Shown piece by piece: positions 7,217 to 12,691 of a stretch of 12,734 nt of DNA. Position 1 is the stretch's first letter. Each line of letters starts with the position of its first letter. The position numbers and the translations under genes were made by a program. This stretch comes from Actinomycetota bacterium (GTDB taxonomy: Bacteria; Actinomycetota; Actinomycetes; Streptosporangiales; Streptosporangiaceae): assembly GCA_003541285.1 (NCBI GenBank), contig DPMS01000658.1, positions 1 to 12,734 of the forward strand, read 5' to 3'. Below the pieces are notes generated by a model that was not told where the DNA came from, made no database searches, and worked only from the letters and a program-made list of their open reading frames with translations.

Positions 7217-8361
7217 CCGGCGCCTCCTCCGTCGGCAGCCTGCCGTTCGCCCACGGAGTCGCGCGCAGCGCCGGCCGAGATGCCCTCCGGGTCGGTGCCG
7301 GCCGGCCCGTCCCCTTGCGTGGCCTGCGTGCCAGTGGCACCGGCCTGGCCCTGCCCGGCGGCCAGTGCACTGACCGGGGCGGCTGCCGTAAGTGCCCGCA
7401 GCGGCCTGGGCAGAAACCCGGCCCGCCGCTGCACCCCGTCCACCCCGGGCCGCTCCCGGAAGATCCCCTCCGGCCGGAACCTGAGCATCAGGATGATCAT
7501 GAGGCCGATGAGGACCTGGCGCGCGGCAAGGGCGAAATCGGGCCGCGAGGCCGGTGACGGCAGGAACCTGGTGAGTTCGATGAAGCCGATGTAGACCACG
7601 AACACACCCAGGATGACCCCGCGGGGATTGCCGCGGCCGCCGACGAGGATCGCCGCGTAGATCACCAGCAGTTCCTGCGGCGTCCAGGCGGAAGGGTTGA
7701 ACGCGCTGATGAAGATCGCGAACAGGCCGCCCGTCAGGCCTGCTAGTGCCGCCCCGAAGAGATAGGCGCGGTACTTCGTGAAGAACACTTTGCGCCCGTA
7801 CGCGGCAGCAGCGCGCTCGTCTTCACGCACCGCGCGCAGCATCCGGCCGAACGGGCTCCGCGACAGCCGCTGCACCAGGAGGTAGGCCAGCAAGAGCAGG
7901 AGCAGGACAACGAAAAGCAGCACGATGCGGTAACCGTTGTACGTCAGGTTCAGCGCTGTCTGCCCGGGGTTGATCAGCCCGTATACGCCGTTGTAGCCAT
8001 TGAACAATGGCGTGTAGTTCTCGACGAACAGGTACAGCGCACTCACCGCACCGAGCGTCGTCACTGCGAAGTAGATGTCGCGCAGGTTCCGCAGGGCGAT
8101 GGCCCCGATGACAGCCGCGAGGCACACGACGGTGGCAACCGCCAGCATCATCGCGAGCACGACAGGCAGATGCCAGCCGATGATGTACTCGACCGGCGGG
8201 GTCGGCTTGCCGATCGCCAGCACAAAGGTCATGTAGCTGCCGAGGGCCAGATAACCGTAGAACGCGAGGTCGAAATCGCCGCCCCAGCCCCAGACCACGT
8301 CGAGGCCGAGGGCGAGGATGGCGAAGATGCCCGCCTCGGTGATGACGCTGACCCAGTACAT
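7213..8361 (-). CDS. livM: Branched-chain amino acid-type ABC transporter permease LivM, with a long Ala/Gly-rich tail
   Basis: A 382-residue integral membrane permease that with LivH forms the channel. Hydrophobic segments run from about 5-25, 34-50, 65-90, 97-114, 145-165, 199-222, 229-265 and 279-294. The cytoplasmic coupling loop SPFGRMLRAVREDERAAAAYG (about 169-189) is the usual contact with the ATPases; FRPEGIFRE (295-303) is the usual family ending. After that comes an extra tail of about 80 residues rich in Ala, Gly, Thr and Gln (303-382) with no recognised domain. The start ATG 8361 overlaps the livH stop in a TGATG junction. Extension of the frame upstream into livH is open but has no coding likeness. 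Confidence 0.93.
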   Translation of the reverse strand: MYWVSVITEAGIFAILALGLDVVWGWGGDFDLAFYGYLALGSYMTFVLAIGKPTPPVEYIIGWHLPVVLAMMLAVATVVCLAAVIGAIALRNLRDIYFAVTTLGAVSALYLFVENYTPLFNGYNGVYGLINPGQTALNLTYNGYRIVLLFVVLLLLLLAYLLVQRLSRSPFGRMLRAVREDERAAAAYGRKVFFTKYRAYLFGAALAGLTGGLFAIFISAFNPSAWTPQELLVIYAAILVGGRGNPRGVILGVFVVYIGFIELTRFLPSPASRPDFALAARQVLIGLMIILMLRFRPEGIFRERPGVDGVQRRAGFLPRPLRALTAAAPVSALAAGQGQAGATGTQATQGDGPAGTDPEGISAGAARDSVGERQAADGGGAG

Positions 8362-9242
8362 CAGGCACGCACTGCCGTTGCGCTCCGCCGGACGAACACG
8401 CCGTTCGGGCGGAACAGCATGAGCACAACCAGCAGCAGGAACGCGTACACAAGCTGGTAAGCGGAGCTTGTATACGTGCCGGCGATCTCGATCACCAGCC
8501 CGACGATGAGGGCGCCACCGAAGGTCGCGTACGGCCGCCCGAGCCCGCCGGCGACGGTTGCCGTGATGGTGAGCAGCAGGAAGCCGAAGCCGAGTGTGGG
8601 ACCGAAGGTGCCTATCGTGTCGGCGAGCACGAACCCGGCGAACCCGGAGACCGCGCCCGCGAGCCCCCAGGTCTGCATGACGATCCGCTGTGCGGGGATC
8701 CCGCTCACCTGCGCGAGTGCCCGGTCCTGCGACACCGCCCGGACCGCCTTGCCGAAACGTGTGTGCTGTAGGAGCAGGTAGATCAGGCCCGCGACCGCCA
8801 GTGCGGAGAAGATCACCTCGATGTCCGAGGTGGTCCACAGGAATGGCCCCACGTGGTGCAGGCCGCCCTGCGCGAAGGTGTAGGAGACGTTCGCCGCTCC
8901 GTAGACCATGACGAGCACGTTCTCCACGATGAGCGCTGCCCCGAGCGTCGCGATGAAGACCGTGATGGCGCTACGCCCCCGGAACTGCTCTATCAGCCCG
9001 GCATTGAGGGCAAGCCCGGCCAGCATGCCCGCCGCCGCGGCGATCAGGGCGGCCGCAGCGACGTTCTGATGAAAGAACGTCTGCCCGGAATAGGCGGCGT
9101 AGGCGCCGATGGTGAGGAACTCGCCATGCGCGAAATTCGCCACGCGGCTGACCGCGTACTCAAGCGTGAACGCGACCGCTGACAGCGACAGGATTGCCGC
9201 GGTGGCAAGCCCGATGCCGACGCTGACGAGGAAGGTGGTCAT
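8361..9242 (-). CDS. livH: Branched-chain amino acid-type ABC transporter permease LivH
   Basis: A 293-residue integral membrane permease, first gene of the operon. It carries the LivH hallmark NFAHGEFLTIGAY (36-48), the coupling loop TRFGKAVRAVSQDRALAQVSGI (about 161-182), a GxxGG-like TVAGGLGRPYATFGGALIVG region (229-248) and the ending LMLFRPNGVF (274-283). About eight hydrophobic segments fit the family. ATG 9242 is preceded by AAGGGA at about 6 nt; the upstream in-frame GTG (9272) lacks this. A consensus-like promoter ends about 60 nt before the start codon, and the gene is divergent from the GntR regulator. Confidence 0.95.
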   Translation of the reverse strand: MTTFLVSVGIGLATAAILSLSAVAFTLEYAVSRVANFAHGEFLTIGAYAAYSGQTFFHQNVAAAALIAAAAGMLAGLALNAGLIEQFRGRSAITVFIATLGAALIVENVLVMVYGAANVSYTFAQGGLHHVGPFLWTTSDIEVIFSALAVAGLIYLLLQHTRFGKAVRAVSQDRALAQVSGIPAQRIVMQTWGLAGAVSGFAGFVLADTIGTFGPTLGFGFLLLTITATVAGGLGRPYATFGGALIVGLVIEIAGTYTSSAYQLVYAFLLLVVLMLFRPNGVFVRRSATAVRA

Positions 9243-9288
9243 GTCATCCCTTCGGCGTGGCTGGGGGCACACAGGGACAAACAGTAAG

Positions 9289-9299
9289 TGGCTGAGCCA
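9289..9299. promoter_or_regulatory. Candidate operator for the divergent GntR regulator
   Basis: TGGCTGAGCCA is a perfect 11-bp odd palindrome (TGGCT-G-AGCCA). It starts about 9 nt downstream of the -10 box of the liv promoter, so a bound protein would block initiation. FadR/FCD-class GntR proteins commonly bind TNGTNNNACNA-like sites; this sequence fits that spacing with C/G in place of the T/A pair. Assignment to the neighbouring regulator is inference. Confidence 0.5.
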
Positions 9300-9307
9300 G
9301 TAGCCCG

Positions 9308-9336
9308 AAGATAATGATCGCTATCCTGGGTGTCAA
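9308..9336 (-). promoter_or_regulatory. Sigma70-type promoter of the liv operon
   Basis: On the minus strand TTGACA (9336-9331, a full consensus -35) is followed by exactly 17 nt and TATCTT (9313-9308, four of six matches to -10). Transcription would begin near 9301, giving a leader of about 60 nt before livH. GATA-N8-TATC (9310-9325) is a further partial dyad overlapping the -10. Confidence 0.7.
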
Positions 9337-9371
9337 CGGGGTCCGGGCCGCTGCCGCGCCGCGGGAGACGG

Positions 9372-9411
9372 GCCGGGCTGTGCGGAGCCGGTTCACCGGA
9401 TGCGGCCCGGC
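9372..9411. promoter_or_regulatory. Nested inverted repeat just upstream of the GntR ribosome binding site
   Basis: Outer arms GCCGGGC (9372-9378) and GCCCGGC (9405-9411) enclose an inner perfect dyad CCGGT-TC-ACCGG (9388-9399); unpaired stretches are 9 nt and 5 nt. It ends 9 nt before the TGAGG Shine-Dalgarno of the regulator gene. It could be an autoregulatory operator or a leader hairpin; the sequence alone cannot tell. Confidence 0.45.
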
Positions 9412-9431
9412 TACCAGAGGTGAGGCGACCT

Positions 9432-10184
9432 ATGCCAGCGAGGCCACGGGCCGGTCGGCCCAGTACCGAGGCTCTCCGCGCTCCTGACCGGCGCCGGCTG
9501 TACGAGCAGCTCGCCGCCAGGCTGCTCGACTATGTTGAGGTCACCGGGCTGGGGGTTGGTGACCGCCTGCCGTCGGAGCGCGACCTCGCGGAGGCTCTGC
9601 ACGTGAGCAGGGCGTCTGTCCGCCAGGCCACGATCGCACTCGAGGTGCGCGGAACGCTGGAGGTCCGGCACGGCGACGGCATCTATCTCCGGTCGCTCCC
9701 GGATGACTCAGGCCGCCTGATGGAGCTGACGACAAGACGGCACCGGCTGCCGGCCATCCTCGAGGCCAGGGAGGCGCTGGAGACGCAACTGGCCGCGCTT
9801 GCGGCGGCGCGCCGGACCGGGGCAGACATCGCGGCGATGGACCAGGCACTCGACCTGATGGCCGCCGACATCGATGCGGGCGGCCTCGGCGAGGAGGGCG
9901 ACCGGCTCTTTCATGAGGCCATCACCCGGGCGGCGCGCAGCCCGCTGCTCGCCGACTTCATGGCCGGGCTCGCGGTGCCGATCAGCGAGACCCGGCACAG
10001 CTCGCTGGGTGAGCCCGGGCGTCCTCCCCGCTCGCTGCGGGCGCACCGGCGGATCCTGGAGGCCGTCCGCCGCGGGGATGTGCCCGGCGCACGTCAGGCG
10101 ATGCGCCGTCACGTGAACATGGTGGCAGACATCGGGCTGCTCAGATGGTCAGCCGTCCAGCGGGATGGTGAAAGCACAACCTGA
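9432..10184 (+). CDS. GntR-family transcriptional regulator, FadR/FCD class
   Basis: A 250-residue DNA-binding regulator. The winged helix-turn-helix covers about 20-90: LYEQLAARLLDYV, then LPSERDLAEALHVSRASVRQATIALEVRGTLEVRHGDGIYL (47-86). The C-terminal FCD domain (about 105-232) shows ILEAREALE and the likely metal-binding set Asp157, His161 (DRLFHEAI), His205 (RAHRRIL) and His227 (RRHV). FCD regulators usually sense organic acids or their CoA esters and release DNA on binding. ATG 9432 was chosen for TGAGG at 6-nt spacing; the longer GTG 9330 frame begins inside the divergent promoter's -35 region and adds an unlike N-terminus. The gene is divergent from the liv operon, its probable target, and ends 2 nt from a convergent gene. 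Confidence 0.92.
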   Translation: MPARPRAGRPSTEALRAPDRRRLYEQLAARLLDYVEVTGLGVGDRLPSERDLAEALHVSRASVRQATIALEVRGTLEVRHGDGIYLRSLPDDSGRLMELTTRRHRLPAILEAREALETQLAALAAARRTGADIAAMDQALDLMAADIDAGGLGEEGDRLFHEAITRAARSPLLADFMAGLAVPISETRHSSLGEPGRPPRSLRAHRRILEAVRRGDVPGARQAMRRHVNMVADIGLLRWSAVQRDGESTT

Positions 10185-10186
10185 GT

Positions 10187-11096
10187 TCACAGCCCCGGGC
10201 TGGGACGCGGCGGGCCGCCCGCGGGCGGCTGGTGCCCGGCGACCAGCTTGGCGCTCATCTGCACCGCCTTGACCGCGCTGGTGGTACCTGCCTGCAATGC
10301 CAGGCCGATCGCGAACACGATGATGCCCGGTATTAAGAGCGCGTGTGACCCGAGCATGACGAGCCCGGCGCGGCCGAGAAGATAACCGGGGGTGCAGACC
10401 ACCGCCCCGATGGTCCCGCCGACAACGCTGGCGGTCAGCTCGTCCCGTCTGGAGTGCTTGGTCTTGATCCCGATCATCCGGGCCGGAACCGCGACATAGG
10501 CGATCATCATCACCGCGATGACAATGCTCAGCGAGATCGCGAACCACCATCGTCCCCACCGGGTGAAGATGATCGTGGACAGGCCCAGGCAGATGCCGAC
10601 GGCGAAGCCCCAGCCCAGGATGGTGGCGAGGTGGGACCGGGCTTCGCGGAACGCCGGCCGGATCTGGGGCTGGCCCGGCCTGGAGATGGCGAAGGCGAAC
10701 ACGGCGTTGAGAAAGAAGCTCGCTGCCGTGATCGCGGCGACGGCGAGCACGAGCGGGATGGTGGCCGGCCCCGTCCAGCACGCGAAAGGACCGCCCGCGC
10801 AGCACGTGGACTTTCAGGTCCAGCATGGCGAGCCAGATCCACATCGCCGGGAGTATCTGTACCAGGGTGAGCCGCCAGTTGGAGAACAGCAGCTTCAGCC
10901 CCCCGAACAGCATCACCAGGGCACCGACGGCGAAAGCGAAGGGAGCGAACAGCGGCCGGGAACGGCTCAGCCGGATCACCGCGTCCCGGACCGCGGCCTC
11001 GTCACTGACCCGGATGGCCTGGATGAGCCGCCGGATCTGGTCCCGCCTGGAGGCACGGGCCGGCTGGCCTTCTCCCCTCCGGTAGCCACCGCGCAT
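10187..11096 (-). pseudogene. Multi-pass membrane protein, frame-disrupted by one base at a G4 run
   Basis: Two adjoining frames make one protein. The first, from ATG 11096 to 10773, gives 108 residues: a basic N-terminus, then hydrophobic segments LFAPFAFAVGALVMLFGG and LVQILPAMWIWLAML, ending DLKVHVLRGRSFRVLD. Skipping one base of the CCCC run (10769-10772; GGGG on the coding strand) continues as GPATIPLVLAVAAITAASFF and on to the stop at 10187, total 302 residues. The joined product has about six membrane segments, SRPGQPQIRPAFREA and VCTPGYLLGRAG loops, and a Pro/Gly-rich tail. No function is recognised; it resembles conserved actinobacterial membrane proteins of unknown role. The cause is either a real indel (pseudogene) or a base-call error in the homopolymer. 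ATG 11096 has GGAAG upstream. It lies 60 nt after the SHOCT gene and converges 2 nt from the GntR stop. Confidence 0.75.
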
Positions 11097-11156
11097 CACT
11101 CTTCCGCCAGCGAGTCGTGGAGCGATCCGATCCAGAGCGTGGCGCCTCCGGGCGGG

Positions 11157-11552
11157 TCAGGCCGCCTGCCCGCCGAGCACCCTTTCCTTGCCCTGCTCGA
11201 ATTCGGCCTGGCTGATCACTCCACGGTCGCGCAGGTCAGCCAGCTTCGTGAGCTCGTCAGCAGTGCCGGTCTCATGGGCCGTCTGGCGGGCATACGCGCG
11301 GAACGCCTCGTCCTGGGCCTGAGCCTGCCGGACCTCCCGGTCGGTCATCTTGCGGCCACGCGCGATGAGGTACACGAGGACACCCAGGAATGGCAGGACG
11401 ACCACGAAGATGAGCCAGCCCGCCTTGCCCCAGCCGCCGAGGTCGTGGCTTCTGAAGATGTCCATGACGATCCTGACCAGCAGGAAGATCCACAGAATCC
11501 AGAGGAAGAACCACATCATGGTCAGGAACACATCCAGCAACGGATATGACAT
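11157..11552 (-). CDS. Small membrane protein with PLDc_N-like N-terminus and C-terminal SHOCT domain
   Basis: A 131-residue protein. Two membrane helices lie at about 8-29 (LTMMWFFLWILWIFLLVRIV) and 45-64 (GWLIFVVVLPFLGVLVYLIA), joined by DIFRSHDLGGWGKAGW; this pattern matches the cardiolipin-synthase N-terminal (PLDc_N-like) module. A charged, probably helical stretch (67-97) leads to a SHOCT motif ELTKLADLRDRGVISQAEFEQGKERVL (100-126). SHOCT is a short oligomerisation module found at protein termini. No catalytic domain is present, so it is not a phospholipase. ATG 11552 was chosen (GAG of GGGGTGAG at 7 nt); GTG 11558 is two codons longer with poorer spacing. Its Shine-Dalgarno lies in a perfect inverted repeat (11559-11646). 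It is possibly co-transcribed with the membrane protein gene that follows. Role unknown; envelope stress is only a guess. Confidence 0.85.
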   Translation of the reverse strand: MSYPLLDVFLTMMWFFLWILWIFLLVRIVMDIFRSHDLGGWGKAGWLIFVVVLPFLGVLVYLIARGRKMTDREVRQAQAQDEAFRAYARQTAHETGTADELTKLADLRDRGVISQAEFEQGKERVLGGQAA

Positions 11553-11558
11553 TTGCAC

Positions 11559-11646
11559 TCACCCCTGCCAGGGCCGGTGTGGAACGCCTGCTACGGGACC
11601 CAGCGTGATCCCGCGGGCGTCCGTCCGCCTCCCCCCGCAGGGGTGA
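11559..11646 (-). promoter_or_regulatory. Leader stem that can hide the SHOCT gene ribosome binding site
   Basis: TCACCCCTGC (11559-11568) and GCAGGGGTGA (11637-11646) are perfect 10-bp inverted arms 68 nt apart. In the minus-strand RNA the downstream arm GCAGGGGUGA contains the Shine-Dalgarno just before ATG 11552, so pairing would block translation. Inside, CGGGA (11594-11598) and TCCCG (11609-11613) form a 5-bp apical stem. The upstream arm can instead pair locally with the adjoining G run (CCCC-UGC-GGGG), an alternative open state. Requires transcription from beyond 11646; no promoter was identified. Confidence 0.5.
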
Positions 11647-11680
11647 ATTGCGGCCTGCCGGGTAGCGCGGAGTCCCCGCT

Positions 11681-11697
11681 ATGATCGTCGAGATCAT
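11681..11697. repeat. Dyad ATGATC-N5-GATCAT in the SHOCT/SagB intergenic region
   Basis: Perfect 6-bp inverted arms (11681-11686, 11692-11697) in an AT-rich patch within GC-rich DNA, about 130 bp upstream of the SHOCT start. It could be an operator; no regulator is assigned. Confidence 0.45.
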
Positions 11698-11777
11698 CAT
11701 TGGCCCATCACCGGCCCGGGACATCGATGCGCCAGCTCAGGCTGAGCCGGAAACGCCGACCCGGGGCCTGCTGCTGT

Positions 11778-11919
11778 CCAGGCGGGCATGCGCCAGGGAT
11801 GAGGCAATCCCCTGGCCACGCCCCGCCGGGCGCTGAAGCCCCCAGCCGGGTGTGATGGTGGTGACGTTTGGCCCCTGGGCAGCCGGCCAGGTCTCCTGGA
11901 ACCTGGGATAGGCGCCAGG
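11778..11919. repeat. Cluster of eight CCWGG sites with overlapping dyads, non-coding
   Basis: CCAGG or CCTGG occurs at 11778, 11793, 11811, 11874, 11887, 11895, 11902 and 11915 (first base of each). Pairs form inverted repeats: CCAGGGAT (11793-11800) with ATCC(C)CTGG (11807-11815), and CCAGGT (11887-11892) with ACCTGG (11901-11906). No supported gene covers 11647-11945, so these are the main visible contents of that intergenic stretch. Confidence 0.5.
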
Positions 11920-11925
11920 TGGCGC
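11912..11925. promoter_or_regulatory. Dyad GCGCCA-GG-TGGCGC upstream of the SagB-type gene
   Basis: A perfect 14-bp dyad (6-bp arms, 2-bp centre) ending 20 bp before the Shine-Dalgarno of the SagB-type gene. The position suits an operator or the base of a leader hairpin; no -10/-35 pair was recognised with confidence. Confidence 0.4.
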
Positions 11926-11945
11926 TCAAAGTGATTTTCAGTGAC

Positions 11946-11951
11946 GGGAGG
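11946..11951 (+). promoter_or_regulatory. Ribosome binding site GGGAGG that selects a TTG start
   Basis: GGGAGG lies exactly 7 nt before TTG 11959. The alternative in-frame GTG 11941 precedes this site and has no Shine-Dalgarno of its own, so TTG is preferred and the protein begins with the basic MKRRDLL signal-peptide head. Confidence 0.65.
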
Positions 11952-11958
11952 CGGCTCG

Positions 11959-12645
11959 TTGAAACGCCGTGACCTGCTGACCGGGCTCGCCGTCTCGGTG
12001 CTGGCCGTCGGCTGCGGCCAGGGAGTTCCCGCACGGCCGCAAGGGAGGGCCGCGCGCTACGGCAAGCCGGTCGCGTTGCCCGCACCCGCCATCGATGGCC
12101 CGGTGTCGCTGGAGCAGGCCATCGAGCGGCGCCGTTCCCGGCGCTCCTTCCTTCCGGACCCGCTGCCGGTCGCCGCCATTGGCCAGCTGCTGTGGGCGGG
12201 GCAGGGAATCACCAGTGCCGACGGCAAGCGCACCGCCCCCTCGGCCGGTGCCCTGTACCCGCTCGAACTGTACGTGGTGACCTCCACCGACGTGATGCAC
12301 TATCTGCCCCAGGGCCACCGGGCCGAGATCAGGCCGGGGACGGGCGTCCGTCCCGCGCTGCAAGCCGCCGCTCTCGGGCAGGCTCCCGTCGGTGCCGCTC
12401 CTGGCATCATCGTCGTGGCCGCCGTGCCGGCCCGCACTCAGGCCAAGTACGGCACCCGCGCCGGGGCGTTCGTCGAACTCGAGGCCGGCCACGCAGCCCA
12501 GAACATCTTGCTCACAGCGGCCGCTCGCGGGCTGGCAGCCGTACCCGTCGGTAGTTTCGACCAGGCCCAGGCGGCGGCTGCGCTCGCCCTCCCAGCCGGC
12601 CAGACGGTCCTGTACCTCATACCCGTCGGCCTCGCCAGTACCTGA
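11959..12645 (+). CDS. SagB/ThcOx-type nitroreductase-fold oxidoreductase with export signal
   Basis: A 228-residue FMN-type oxidoreductase. The N-terminus MKRRDLLTGLAVSVLAVGC (1-19) has a twin-Arg-like basic head, a hydrophobic core and Cys19 in a poor lipobox (AVGC), so it is probably exported, perhaps lipidated or Tat-routed. The nitroreductase fold starts with VSLEQAIERRRSRRSF (49-64), then PLPVAAIGQLLWAGQGIT (68-85), the SagB hallmark RTAPSAGALYPLELYVV (91-107), VELEAGHAAQNILLTAAARGL (172-192) and VGSFD (197-201). Relatives oxidise thiazoline/oxazoline rings in peptide maturation or reduce small electrophiles. No precursor peptide, cyclodehydratase or transporter gene is nearby, so a RiPP role is not supported here. 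It converges on a FAD oxidase gene, separated by a terminator-like hairpin. Substrate unknown. Confidence 0.87.
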   Translation: MKRRDLLTGLAVSVLAVGCGQGVPARPQGRAARYGKPVALPAPAIDGPVSLEQAIERRRSRRSFLPDPLPVAAIGQLLWAGQGITSADGKRTAPSAGALYPLELYVVTSTDVMHYLPQGHRAEIRPGTGVRPALQAAALGQAPVGAAPGIIVVAAVPARTQAKYGTRAGAFVELEAGHAAQNILLTAAARGLAAVPVGSFDQAQAAAALALPAGQTVLYLIPVGLAST

Positions 12646-12664
12646 GCACCCTGCGTTCCTCCGG

Positions 12665-12684
12665 CCGCCGGGCAGTCCCGGCGG
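12665..12684. terminator. Bidirectional terminator-like hairpin between convergent genes
   Basis: CCGCCGGG (12665-12672), loop CAGT, CCCGGCGG (12677-12684): a perfect 8-bp GC stem with a tetraloop. It begins 19 nt after the SagB-type stop and lies 7 nt from the stop of the opposite-strand gene. No T tract on either side. Confidence 0.65.
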
Positions 12685-12691
12685 GTGCCCG

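Noticed and set aside
6221..7594. 457-codon plus-strand frame opposite livF, livG and the livM tail
   Set aside because: It covers three junctions of real genes and has no recognisable domain; a codon-bias shadow.
8362..8838. Upstream extension of the livM frame, which would give a 541-residue protein
   Set aside because: The added part is antisense-quality Arg/Gly-rich sequence lying inside livH, while ATG 8361 gives a normal LivM N-terminus and a TGATG coupling.
9330..9431. GTG 9330 as the start of the GntR regulator
   Set aside because: It lies at the divergent promoter's -35 edge, lacks a Shine-Dalgarno and adds a non-homologous head; ATG 9432 has a well-spaced TGAGG.
10765..10776. Programmed ribosomal frameshifting in the membrane-protein gene
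   Set aside because: The run is only four bases, with no evident slippery heptamer or stimulatory structure; an indel or base-call error is simpler.
11959..12645. A RiPP (thiazole/oxazole peptide) cluster suggested by the SagB-like enzyme
   Set aside because: No precursor peptide, YcaO/cyclodehydratase or dedicated exporter is visible, and the protein has an export signal.
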